Assembly (NCBI GenBank): GCA_021777765.1
Contig: JAJYDF010000013.1
Span: forward strand, 24,455 to 88,454
Length of the DNA stretch: 64,000 bases
Source: Pseudomonadota bacterium
GTDB taxonomy: Bacteria > Pseudomonadota > Gammaproteobacteria > DASZBR01
Direction of reading: 5' to 3'
The notes under the pieces were generated by a model. It did not search any database. It saw only the letters and a program-made list of their open reading frames with translations, and was not told the DNA's origin. A program made the translations under genes and the position numbers. This document shows, piece after piece, positions 1-7,020 of this stretch; the stretch's first letter is position 1; every line of letters begins with the position of its first letter.

Positions 1-1
1 T

Positions 2-298
2 ACACAAGACTCACCCAGCGACTATTATGATCACATTTTTAATAGGATAAGAGATGAAGTATTAGTCCTTGATGAAGATCCAATTAATAAATATCTTCAC
101 ATGAGAAAATTCATGAAATCATTGCATAATGAGTTTTGTGGCAGTAACTTTGATAATCAATATTATCTGATACCCAATGATTATCTGATCGATAACAATC
201 TCTCATTATTAAAAATTGCTAGTAGACCTTATTATTTTAAAAATTGGTCAAAGGCGATTGGAATCAGCACTGCAGTGAACAGCTTAATTAGTAATTAA
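2..298 (+). CDS. C-terminal fragment of an unrecognised protein (5' end outside window)
   Basis: An open frame runs from the left edge of the window to a TAA at 296-298, so this is the last 98 or so codons of a longer gene; the internal ATG at 101 is probably not the start. The visible part is polar and mixed, with no catalytic motif, signal peptide or membrane segment that I recognise. Its stop lies only three bases before the S9 peptidase start at 302, and the next three genes follow closely on the same strand, so it is almost certainly in the same operon. In a Nif11-type peptide locus this could be the main modifying enzyme, but the fragment is too short to say. Family: not recognised. Confidence 0.6.
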   Translation, partial: TQDSPSDYYDHIFNRIRDEVLVLDEDPINKYLHMRKFMKSLHNEFCGSNFDNQYYLIPNDYLIDNNLSLLKIASRPYYFKNWSKAIGISTAVNSLISN

Positions 299-301
299 TC
301 C

Positions 302-2206
302 ATGTCTATCACTGGCGCTGAATTAATAAACTACCTTATCGAAGAAAATAATAAAACTGATCAATATATTAATTCAAATAAGATTAATCACAAAACTGAT
401 TTCAGTCATTTATTTAAAGGCCAGGCTTACCCTCTTCATCTGCAATTTGAGTCTAACTCATATGCTATTATTACTGATCATAATGGAAAACAGGAAAGTA
501 TTAGTCGAAAATCTAAAAATGAAATAGATACGACTATATTTAATATCTCTGAAATTAATGAATTAGAGAACGACAAACTTAATGATTTTTCTTTACAAGC
601 CTTTGATATTAGCCAAAATGAGAACATGTTAGCGTTGGTCATCAAAAAGGGATATAACAAATCAGCACTGTATATAAAAGATATTCAAGCCAATAAATAT
701 CTCTATAAGAAAGAACATGTCTTTTCATCATTAGCCTGGCTCAATAATACTGTTTTAGTATATATAGAAAATGACTCCATGCTTAGGCCTGTTTATGCCA
801 GAAAATTAACCATATCAAGGAATGAAATAACAGATAAGATACTATATAGAGAAAAAAACTTAGCTAGCCATCTCATTATAAGAAAAAATTCTGAACATAA
901 TGATATATTTCTAATTTCAAAATCTACAAATCATGCCAAATGTGGTTGGTTGTCTCATGACCAAATTCACTACTTTTTCAATAAAAAACCTTGGACGTTC
1001 TGCGAAATCAATTCAAATAAGGAACACCTTTTTCTATTAGTTAAGCATCTAAACAAAATCAAACTTATACAGATAGAAAAAAACAATTTGAAACATATAA
1101 CAATTTTACATACCTGGCTAAAATCAACAAATATAAAGTTAATAGCTGCAATCAGTAACTATATATTTCTTAGAGAAAATGATTATGATTCAAGATCAGC
1201 TACTATCCAGGTTTATTCATTAAATACATTTAAACTTCATAAATTCAAATGCCCTTTTGCAGATATCCAATTTTTACATTACAACAGAGGAAATAACACC
1301 ATCTCTTTTAAATATACTGTTATTGGTAAAAGCCCAAGTGTATTTACTCTACCCTTTAAATTATTTGATTTATTGTCTTTCCTACGAAAACAACAGCTCG
1401 CCATTAATTCTCCATACAGCGTCAAAATTGAAAATTGCCTTGCGTTAGATAATTGCAATATACCGATTACAATCATTTCGCGAAAAGAAAATGTATCGCA
1501 AAAACTGCCCCTCGTTTTATATGTTTATGGTGCATATGGTGTTGACTCATCCTATTTAACAGACCCATTGATTAAAATGATTATTGATAGTGGCATGCAT
1601 TTTTGCATAGCGCATATTAAAGGAGGAGGAGAAAAAGGGATTGCTTGGCACAAAGATGGAGTAATGAATCGCATAAATGCTTTTCAAGATTTGCTCTACT
1701 GCGTAGATTATTTAATTCAACATAAATATACAGCCAAAGGTATGATCACATGTTATGGTAGAAGTGCAGGCGCTTTACCCATACTTTTTGCTCTTAAGAA
1801 TAGACCCAATCGATTCAATGGTGCTGTATTAATATCACCTTTTGTGCCTCATTTATCTTCTTCTCATCCGCAAGTGATTGATAACTTAGAAATGGGTGAA
1901 TGGGGACCATTTCAAAAGACCATTACATTTAAATCTCTTAAAAAATTTGATTCCTTTATCAAAAATGATAATAAGCCATATAAAAAATGGCTTATTTTAA
2001 CAAATGTTTTTGACCATAAGATAAATTATAGTGATGTATTAACCTGGGTTGAAGAATTAAGAAAAAATAAGCCTCTTGAAGTTTTTCTACACTTAGATTT
2101 TTATGATTTTCATGGTGACCCGAATGCGCCTAATGCATTACGGAAAAAATATACATTAATACATAGCTATATCTGTAAAATTAATCAAATATCATCTTTA
2201 TCTTAA
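302..2206 (+). CDS. prolyl oligopeptidase-like serine peptidase (family S9)
   Basis: A 634-residue protein with the two-part S9 layout. An N-terminal region of about 400 residues stands where the beta-propeller should be and is poorly conserved. The C-terminal alpha/beta-hydrolase domain has the family landmarks: YVYGAYG near residue 410, IKGGGEKG, then GRSAG with the nucleophile Ser488, Asp571 (NVFDHKI) and His604 (YDFHGDPN). The complete Ser-Asp-His order argues for an active enzyme. The elbow reads GRSAGA rather than the usual GxSxGG of prolyl oligopeptidase and oligopeptidase B, and the protein is somewhat shorter than typical members. No signal peptide is visible, so it is probably cytoplasmic. 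It starts three bases after the upstream stop with no clear Shine-Dalgarno, which suggests translational coupling. S9 peptidases prefer short peptides, and some remove leaders in RiPP pathways; that role here is inferred from the nearby Nif11-type precursor. Confidence 0.85.
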   Translation: MSITGAELINYLIEENNKTDQYINSNKINHKTDFSHLFKGQAYPLHLQFESNSYAIITDHNGKQESISRKSKNEIDTTIFNISEINELENDKLNDFSLQAFDISQNENMLALVIKKGYNKSALYIKDIQANKYLYKKEHVFSSLAWLNNTVLVYIENDSMLRPVYARKLTISRNEITDKILYREKNLASHLIIRKNSEHNDIFLISKSTNHAKCGWLSHDQIHYFFNKKPWTFCEINSNKEHLFLLVKHLNKIKLIQIEKNNLKHITILHTWLKSTNIKLIAAISNYIFLRENDYDSRSATIQVYSLNTFKLHKFKCPFADIQFLHYNRGNNTISFKYTVIGKSPSVFTLPFKLFDLLSFLRKQQLAINSPYSVKIENCLALDNCNIPITIISRKENVSQKLPLVLYVYGAYGVDSSYLTDPLIKMIIDSGMHFCIAHIKGGGEKGIAWHKDGVMNRINAFQDLLYCVDYLIQHKYTAKGMITCYGRSAGALPILFALKNRPNRFNGAVLISPFVPHLSSSHPQVIDNLEMGEWGPFQKTITFKSLKKFDSFIKNDNKPYKKWLILTNVFDHKINYSDVLTWVEELRKNKPLEVFLHLDFYDFHGDPNAPNALRKKYTLIHSYICKINQISSLS

Positions 2207-2231
2207 ATAACTTAAGTTATGAGTGTGCCAT

Positions 2232-2966
2232 ATGATTTATAAAATAAATTTAAACCAGTCAAAGAAAATTCGCATCATAATGCTCCATGGCTGGCAAGAA
2301 GATAATAAGATATTCTCACCACTCTTAGAATCACTTCATGATTATGAGTTATTATTATTTGATTTACCTGGTTTTGGTCATAGTCCAGCGCCTAATGAAG
2401 CTATTGGCAGCGCTGGTTATTCCCGAATGATTTATCACGAAATTTGCAAATTACCGAATAAACCTTCCATATTCATTGGTCATTCATTTGGTACAAGACT
2501 AGCATTACAAATAGCCGCTCATTCAAATTATCCTATTTTAGGATTAATCCTGCTTGCAACCACTGGTATCATACAAGAAAGGAATTTAATTTATAGATAT
2601 CGATCACATATTATTAAATTTCTTAACCTCTTGGGAAATTATGGTTTTAATTTTAAATTAAGAAGAATGTTTCTTTATCTACTTTTGGGTAGAGAATATA
2701 GAAAGCTAAAACAGATGAGACATATTATGGAAATAATTCACACAGAAGATCTCACGCAATTATTTTCTAAGATTAAACAAAAAGCCATACTCTTTCATGG
2801 TCAATATGATAAACATACCCCCCCTAGTTTGGGTAAAAAAATATCCGCACACATTGCCCACTCAGAATTGTTTATATTAAAAAATTGTAATCACCACAAT
2901 ATTATCTCAGCTGGCAAGAACGATATCATCAATTCGATTAAAATTTTATCATATTGCGGAGATTAA
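2232..2966 (+). CDS. alpha/beta-hydrolase fold protein
   Basis: A protein of about 244 residues with a classic alpha/beta-hydrolase core. It has the oxyanion HGW near the start (IIMLHGWQED), the DLPGFGHS strand, the nucleophile elbow GHSFG (Ser85), an acid in GQYDKHTPP (Asp193) and a histidine in NCNHHN (His221 or 222). The longest frame begins at a GTG at 2223; I prefer the ATG at 2232, which brings the protein close to the first core strand and has a short GAG purine stretch upstream. It sits 25 bases after the peptidase and is followed by the dioxygenase with a 3-base gap, so it is part of the same transcript. Relatives include MhpC/BioH-type esterases and C-C hydrolases; the substrate cannot be read from sequence. 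In this locus it could be an esterase, a thioesterase-like release enzyme or a second peptidase. Confidence 0.85.
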   Translation: MIYKINLNQSKKIRIIMLHGWQEDNKIFSPLLESLHDYELLLFDLPGFGHSPAPNEAIGSAGYSRMIYHEICKLPNKPSIFIGHSFGTRLALQIAAHSNYPILGLILLATTGIIQERNLIYRYRSHIIKFLNLLGNYGFNFKLRRMFLYLLLGREYRKLKQMRHIMEIIHTEDLTQLFSKIKQKAILFHGQYDKHTPPSLGKKISAHIAHSELFILKNCNHHNIISAGKNDIINSIKILSYCGD

Positions 2967-2969
2967 TTT

Positions 2970-3881
2970 ATGCCAAAATCATTTCATCCCGCGAAAATAC
3001 AACTTCAGCATTTAAAATCAAAAATTTTATGGCGCTTAAATAGACCATTATTTGATGAAAAAATAATAGCTCTTTATAAAACACTTAAACAGAATGGCTT
3101 TTTGAAACTGTCTTTAGAAGATGTTGGTTTAAATCGCAATGATCTTATATTTTTACAAAAAAGGCATCAAGAACTACTGCTAAACTCAATTACAAATAAC
3201 CATTGTAATAATAGCAATAATAATAAAAGATATTGGAAACAACTGTTGGGTAATAAAAATATCCCTTTATCTGAAAAATATTTTAATATCGTTTTAAATA
3301 ATACCTTGTTAACAATAGTGAATCATCATCTCAATTGTTATTCTCAACTATTAGAATATAACTATTGGCATAATATAAAACTAGACAGTGCAGAACCAGT
3401 AGCCTCTCAACTTTGGCATAGAGATACTCTTTTCGATAAAAAGGGATTTTTTATTAACAAGGTAAGAGCCATTATCAAAGCATTTATTTTCTTGAGCGAA
3501 GTTGATATTAAAAAAGGTGCTTTTTATTATGTTCGTGGTAGTCATAATATTAATACGCGTAATCAGATCACTCCATGCGCCATAGAACCCAATGGCGCTA
3601 TACGATATAGCGATGCAAGTATTATTCAATATTTTGGTAAGAATGCTATTGAAATAATGATAGGCTCACCTGGCACGATTATCATTTTTGATGCTTCAGG
3701 ATTGCATAAAGGAGGTCATATCATAGAAAAAGAAAGTCGAAGCTTATTCAAAATGGAATTTGGCTCATGGCTTTGGAATAACTTTCCCTACCCAAAACTG
3801 TATCTCGATAAATCAAATAGAGATTTATTTCTTGATAAATGCAGTTTCCAACAACTAGAAGCAATAAAATCATTACTTTAA
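2970..3881 (+). CDS. phytanoyl-CoA dioxygenase (PhyH)-family Fe(II)/2-oxoglutarate oxygenase
   Basis: A 303-residue protein whose second half carries the PhyH double-stranded beta-helix motifs. The iron ligands H-x-D are in LWHRDTLF (His150, Asp152), RGSHN follows the fold, the distal histidine is in GLHKGGH (His246), and a 2-oxoglutarate-binding arginine is in ESRSLFKMEF (Arg257). These suggest a functional Fe(II)/2-oxoglutarate-dependent hydroxylase. A GGAG ribosome binding site lies eight bases before the ATG, inside the end of the hydrolase gene. PhyH enzymes hydroxylate lipids, amino acids and many natural-product scaffolds. Here the enzyme is the most obvious tailoring enzyme for the convergently encoded Nif11-type peptide; hydroxylation of a residue in that peptide is inference. 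It is the last gene of the plus-strand operon and is followed by a strong hairpin. Confidence 0.85.
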   Translation: MPKSFHPAKIQLQHLKSKILWRLNRPLFDEKIIALYKTLKQNGFLKLSLEDVGLNRNDLIFLQKRHQELLLNSITNNHCNNSNNNKRYWKQLLGNKNIPLSEKYFNIVLNNTLLTIVNHHLNCYSQLLEYNYWHNIKLDSAEPVASQLWHRDTLFDKKGFFINKVRAIIKAFIFLSEVDIKKGAFYYVRGSHNINTRNQITPCAIEPNGAIRYSDASIIQYFGKNAIEIMIGSPGTIIIFDASGLHKGGHIIEKESRSLFKMEFGSWLWNNFPYPKLYLDKSNRDLFLDKCSFQQLEAIKSLL

Positions 3882-3889
3882 ATTATTTA

Positions 3890-3924
3890 CTGTAGCCAAG
3901 TTGTAAATTGCAACTTGGCTACAG
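3890..3924. terminator. bidirectional transcription terminator hairpin
   Basis: A perfect 14-bp inverted repeat (arms 3890-3903 and 3911-3924, left arm CTGTAGCCAAGTTG) with a 7-base loop lies between two convergent genes: the dioxygenase ending at 3881 and the precursor peptide whose stop is at 3950. Flanks are AT-rich on both sides, without a long pure T run, so it could end transcription from either direction. It is the most stable hairpin in this part of the window. Confidence 0.7.
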
Positions 3925-3949
3925 CAATATTTGTTATTGACCTTAAGGA

Positions 3950-4186
3950 TTATATTTTATCTAAACCACTACCTGGATAACACCAATCACGTCCATACAC
4001 AACGCTATCTTGGTTTACTACATTGGGTAGAGTTGATAAAAACTGCTCTATTTCATTAGCAGTGAGATCATAGCCAAAACTTTTTGCAACTTGTTCAAAT
4101 TGGCCAGGATTACATACTTTTGATATAGCTTCCTTAAGCTCAGTGTGAGTAGAAAGGTTTGCTAACAATTGCTTCATTTTGCTCAT
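3950..4186 (-). CDS. Nif11-type leader RiPP precursor peptide (putative)
   Basis: A 78-residue peptide. Residues 1-52 match the Nif11 leader pattern: a short helix with LLANLSTHTELKEAI, then the P-x-x-F-x-x-x-A-K-x-x-G-Y/F-x-L/F-T-A-x-E-I turn and helix seen in Nif11/nitrile-hydratase leaders (here NPGQFEQVAKSFGYDLTAN). The remaining 26 residues (STLPNVVNQD..., ending GSGLDKI) would be the core. They hold one cysteine (Cys69), one tryptophan, two tyrosines and prolines at 54 and 71. The usual double-glycine cleavage site is absent. An excellent ribosome binding site (AAGGAG at 4194-4199, 7-base spacing) suggests high expression, as expected for a precursor. The gene stands alone on the minus strand between the tailoring operon and the transporter. 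Alternative: a non-RiPP small protein with a Nif11 domain. The leader resemblance is strong; the modified product is inference. Confidence 0.7.
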   Translation of the reverse strand: MSKMKQLLANLSTHTELKEAISKVCNPGQFEQVAKSFGYDLTANEIEQFLSTLPNVVNQDSVVYGRDWCYPGSGLDKI

Positions 4187-4376
4187 AACATATCTCCTTG
4201 TTTGTTAAATTAAAAATAATAAAGCAGTAAAAGAGTATATTTATTTTTTTTAAAAAATTACCGTTAATAAAACGGATTGCTTAACACCAATTAATTTGAT
4301 TACATAAATGAATATTCCATTACCTCTTAATTAATTTGAAAAGTGATTAATTAAATTACAAAAGAAGGAGCATCAT
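4187..4376. promoter_or_regulatory. divergent control region between precursor peptide and ABC transporter
   Basis: This very AT-rich 190-base gap separates the divergent precursor and transporter genes, so both promoters must lie here. On the minus strand a TATACT box at 4234-4239 is a possible -10 for the precursor, without a good -35. Strong ribosome binding sites occur at both edges (AAGGAG at 4194-4199 minus and 4365-4370 plus). Repeated TTAATTAA-like tracts occur around 4327-4358. No confident operator can be named. Confidence 0.4.
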
Positions 4377-5930
4377 ATGTTTTGGAATAAATACACTAAA
4401 AGAGCCATATTTTGGATGTTAGTTGCTAGCTTTTTGAAAGCATCTCCAACTATTTGGAGCTATTTTTTACTGGAAGAAGCGGAAAGCATTTCTGTCTTGA
4501 TGGTCATTTGCACTATATGTTCATATATTGCAGCCATTATTCCTGAAATTTTATATTTTACTGATATTGACAGAGCTGAATTTGAAGCCACTAAAAAGTA
4601 TGTTGAACTATTTTCTGAAAATCATAAAGACTCTCCTGAATTCATGTTAGATAAGGATTTTCGTGATAAGCAAGAACCTTTATTAACGACAGAAAACCGT
4701 AAATTAATAAGAGAAGCGTTGGTGGTAATGCAAAATGGTGTAACGAGTTCTTCATCAATATTAATCGATGTTGTGTTGATGTCGAGTTTCGTAAGCCCTT
4801 TATACTTGCTGGGGTATGTCTGTGGGTCACTACTCTATACAAAATCACTGGCTTATTTTAAAGAAAAAAATGACAAGATATCTTCTAAAGTATTAGATAA
4901 AAATAAAGCGCTCACTAATATACTGCAAGGCGGATGGGATAATATTGTTACAGGTAATAAAAGCAGTTTTAAATTATGGTTATCAAGATTTTTTAATGCT
5001 TGGCATGATTGTCGTGATAGTGTTGTAGAAAATGCAATATTCATGCGAATATCCGGTTCAGTGGGAACATTAATAGCCGCTTTACCTATATTTGGTACAA
5101 CTGTCTATTTATTTTACAGCTACTCTAATGATATGAAGCAAACAGCTTTATTATTTGCCATTTTACCACGCCAGCTTGCCAACATTCCTTCCTATAATCT
5201 TGTATCAAGTAGTTTTACTCGCTGGAAAGGTATTAGTAAACAGCTTAATGATTTATCACTTTCACTATTAAAACCTTATACACATACTAATCCTGGCTAC
5301 AACATTAAATTTAACGGTCTATCCTTTTCCGAAAATGATAATATGGCTTTTTTTAAATCACCAGAAGAATTCATTAGCCACGTTATCACAAAGAAAATAG
5401 GTCGCATTACTATCAGAGGAAAAAACGGTAAAGGCAAATCTGTATTAATGTGTAAACTCAATTGTGAATTACTCGAACAAAATAAAGAGACATTTTATCT
5501 TCCCAATAAATCAAGACTGAGCTTTGATCCTCCCACAGAAAAATTATCCTCTGGTGAAAAAACAAAAGAAGAATTGAAACAAATTCTTAATGATAAAACA
5601 CTAAACTATATATTACTGGATGAATGGGATGCTAATTTAGACAGAGAAAATATGATACAGATTTCTCAGATTATCGAAGAAGCTGCGAAAAATCGTTGTA
5701 TTATAGAAATTAGGCATAGAACAGATAATGAAGTCGAATTGGAAAAAGAAAATAATTCCTCAGCTGAGCAAATAATACCTATCCATTTTAATAAAAATAG
5801 GAAAAATAATTATAATATAAAAGAATTTACCCAATTCAGTGTATTTCAAAGTCTATTTAATCGTGAGACACATGCTAAAGAGGCTTTAACGAATACCTCT
5901 ATAATCTCATCTTTCAAAAAACAAGCATAA
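4377..5930 (+). CDS. ABC transporter, fused membrane and compact ATPase domains
   Basis: A 517-residue protein. The N-terminal 310 or so residues contain hydrophobic helices (near residues 10-30, 40-60, 125-155 and 225-260), consistent with a transporter membrane domain. The C-terminal ATPase has Walker A GKNGKGKS (348-355), signature LSSGE (390-394), Walker B YILLDEWDA with Asp415 and Glu416, a D-loop-like ANLD and a histidine in IEIRHR. Only about 35 residues separate Walker A from the signature, against roughly 90-100 in ordinary ABC exporters, so the Q-loop and most of the helical subdomain appear to be missing. An AAGGAG site seven bases before the ATG marks the start. It is divergent from the precursor gene and only 10 bases before the aminotransferase. 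Likely role: export of, or immunity to, the peptide product; import is an alternative. Confidence 0.75.
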   Translation: MFWNKYTKRAIFWMLVASFLKASPTIWSYFLLEEAESISVLMVICTICSYIAAIIPEILYFTDIDRAEFEATKKYVELFSENHKDSPEFMLDKDFRDKQEPLLTTENRKLIREALVVMQNGVTSSSSILIDVVLMSSFVSPLYLLGYVCGSLLYTKSLAYFKEKNDKISSKVLDKNKALTNILQGGWDNIVTGNKSSFKLWLSRFFNAWHDCRDSVVENAIFMRISGSVGTLIAALPIFGTTVYLFYSYSNDMKQTALLFAILPRQLANIPSYNLVSSSFTRWKGISKQLNDLSLSLLKPYTHTNPGYNIKFNGLSFSENDNMAFFKSPEEFISHVITKKIGRITIRGKNGKGKSVLMCKLNCELLEQNKETFYLPNKSRLSFDPPTEKLSSGEKTKEELKQILNDKTLNYILLDEWDANLDRENMIQISQIIEEAAKNRCIIEIRHRTDNEVELEKENNSSAEQIIPIHFNKNRKNNYNIKEFTQFSVFQSLFNRETHAKEALTNTSIISSFKKQA

Positions 5931-5940
5931 GAGTTTCAAT

Positions 5941-7020
5941 ATGGATACTAGTGAATTTAGCAATTACACTGGCAATATGATTAATAACAAGATAATTAAA
6001 CTGGATTGCAATGAAAATCCTCTTGGCCCAAGCAAATTAGCAATTGAAGCAATTCAGCATCATTTAGGATCAATATCACGATATCCTGATAACTTAACAC
6101 AAAGTTTGAAAATCAAATTATCTAATAGGTTAGCAGTTAATACAAATAATCTGGTCATAGGCAATGGCTCTTCCAGTATTCTGAAGTTAATTATTGATTT
6201 ATTTTTAGAAAATTCTAGCGAAATAATTATACCAAACCTGACTTATGACTTTGTTTATAACTATGCGCGGTCTCGGTTATCTCATACTATTTCAGTACCA
6301 TTAAATGGTTGGTATATCGATCTTTGCTTAATGTTAAAATACTTAACGCATAAAACTAGATTAATCTATCTAGCCAATCCAAATAACCCAACGGGAACCT
6401 GCTTTTCTCATGATGAATTAGAATATTTTCTGAGTCGTATTCCATCTAATACCTTAGTCATTCTTGATGAAGCTTATCATGAGTATGCTCAACAAAAGGA
6501 CTTCCCTCAATCCATTGCTCTACAAAAGTATTTTCCTAATCTTATTATTGTAAGAACCTTTTCTAAAATTCATGGCCTAGCTGGTTTACGTATTGGTTAT
6601 AGTATTAGCAATGAAAATATCGCTAAGAAAATTAATAATGCCATTATAAAACACAGTATAAATAACATCGCGCTCATTGCCGCAGATGCGGCTATTGAAG
6701 ATGTGTCACACTTAAAAAAATCCCTGGAAACAAACCTACGTGAGAAAATGCGATTAACAAATCTTTTTAGAAAATTGGATTTACCTTTTGTTCCTTCTGA
6801 TACAAACTTTATCTTTTTTAATACCAAACATTTTGCTAAAGACATTCAGCATTATTTGAAGAGTCAGAGAGTTATGGTTAAAACTATAGAGAACAGTGCA
6901 TATCATAATTACTTGCGTGTCAGTATTGGGGTAGATAAAGAAAACGAGGCATTTGCTTACGCAATGGAGCAATTAACCACAAAGAATTATCTCTTATTAA
7001 GCGCTATGGATAACTGCTAG
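5941..7020 (+). CDS. HisC-like PLP-dependent aminotransferase (class I/II)
   Basis: A 359-residue protein close to histidinol-phosphate aminotransferase in length and motifs: DCNENPLGPS near the N-terminus, GNGSSS (phosphate cup), NPNNPTG, DEAYHEY with the PLP-pyridine aspartate, and RTFSKIHGLAGLRIGY containing the Schiff-base lysine (Lys209). All key PLP residues are present. No other histidine-biosynthesis gene is nearby and it is cotranscribed with the ABC transporter (10-base gap). It may therefore be a specialised paralogue that makes a precursor or modifies the peptide product, rather than the housekeeping HisC. Its last 17 bases overlap, tail to tail, the end of the giant minus-strand gene. 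The aminotransferase assignment is firm; the substrate is unknown. Confidence 0.88.
   Translation: MDTSEFSNYTGNMINNKIIKLDCNENPLGPSKLAIEAIQHHLGSISRYPDNLTQSLKIKLSNRLAVNTNNLVIGNGSSSILKLIIDLFLENSSEIIIPNLTYDFVYNYARSRLSHTISVPLNGWYIDLCLMLKYLTHKTRLIYLANPNNPTGTCFSHDELEYFLSRIPSNTLVILDEAYHEYAQQKDFPQSIALQKYFPNLIIVRTFSKIHGLAGLRIGYSISNENIAKKINNAIIKHSINNIALIAADAAIEDVSHLKKSLETNLREKMRLTNLFRKLDLPFVPSDTNFIFFNTKHFAKDIQHYLKSQRVMVKTIENSAYHNYLRVSIGVDKENEAFAYAMEQLTTKNYLLLSAMDNC

Noticed and set aside
5941..7020. Calling this gene hisC of histidine biosynthesis
   Set aside because: No other his gene is nearby and it is coupled to the ABC transporter of the peptide locus, so a gene symbol would overstate what is known.
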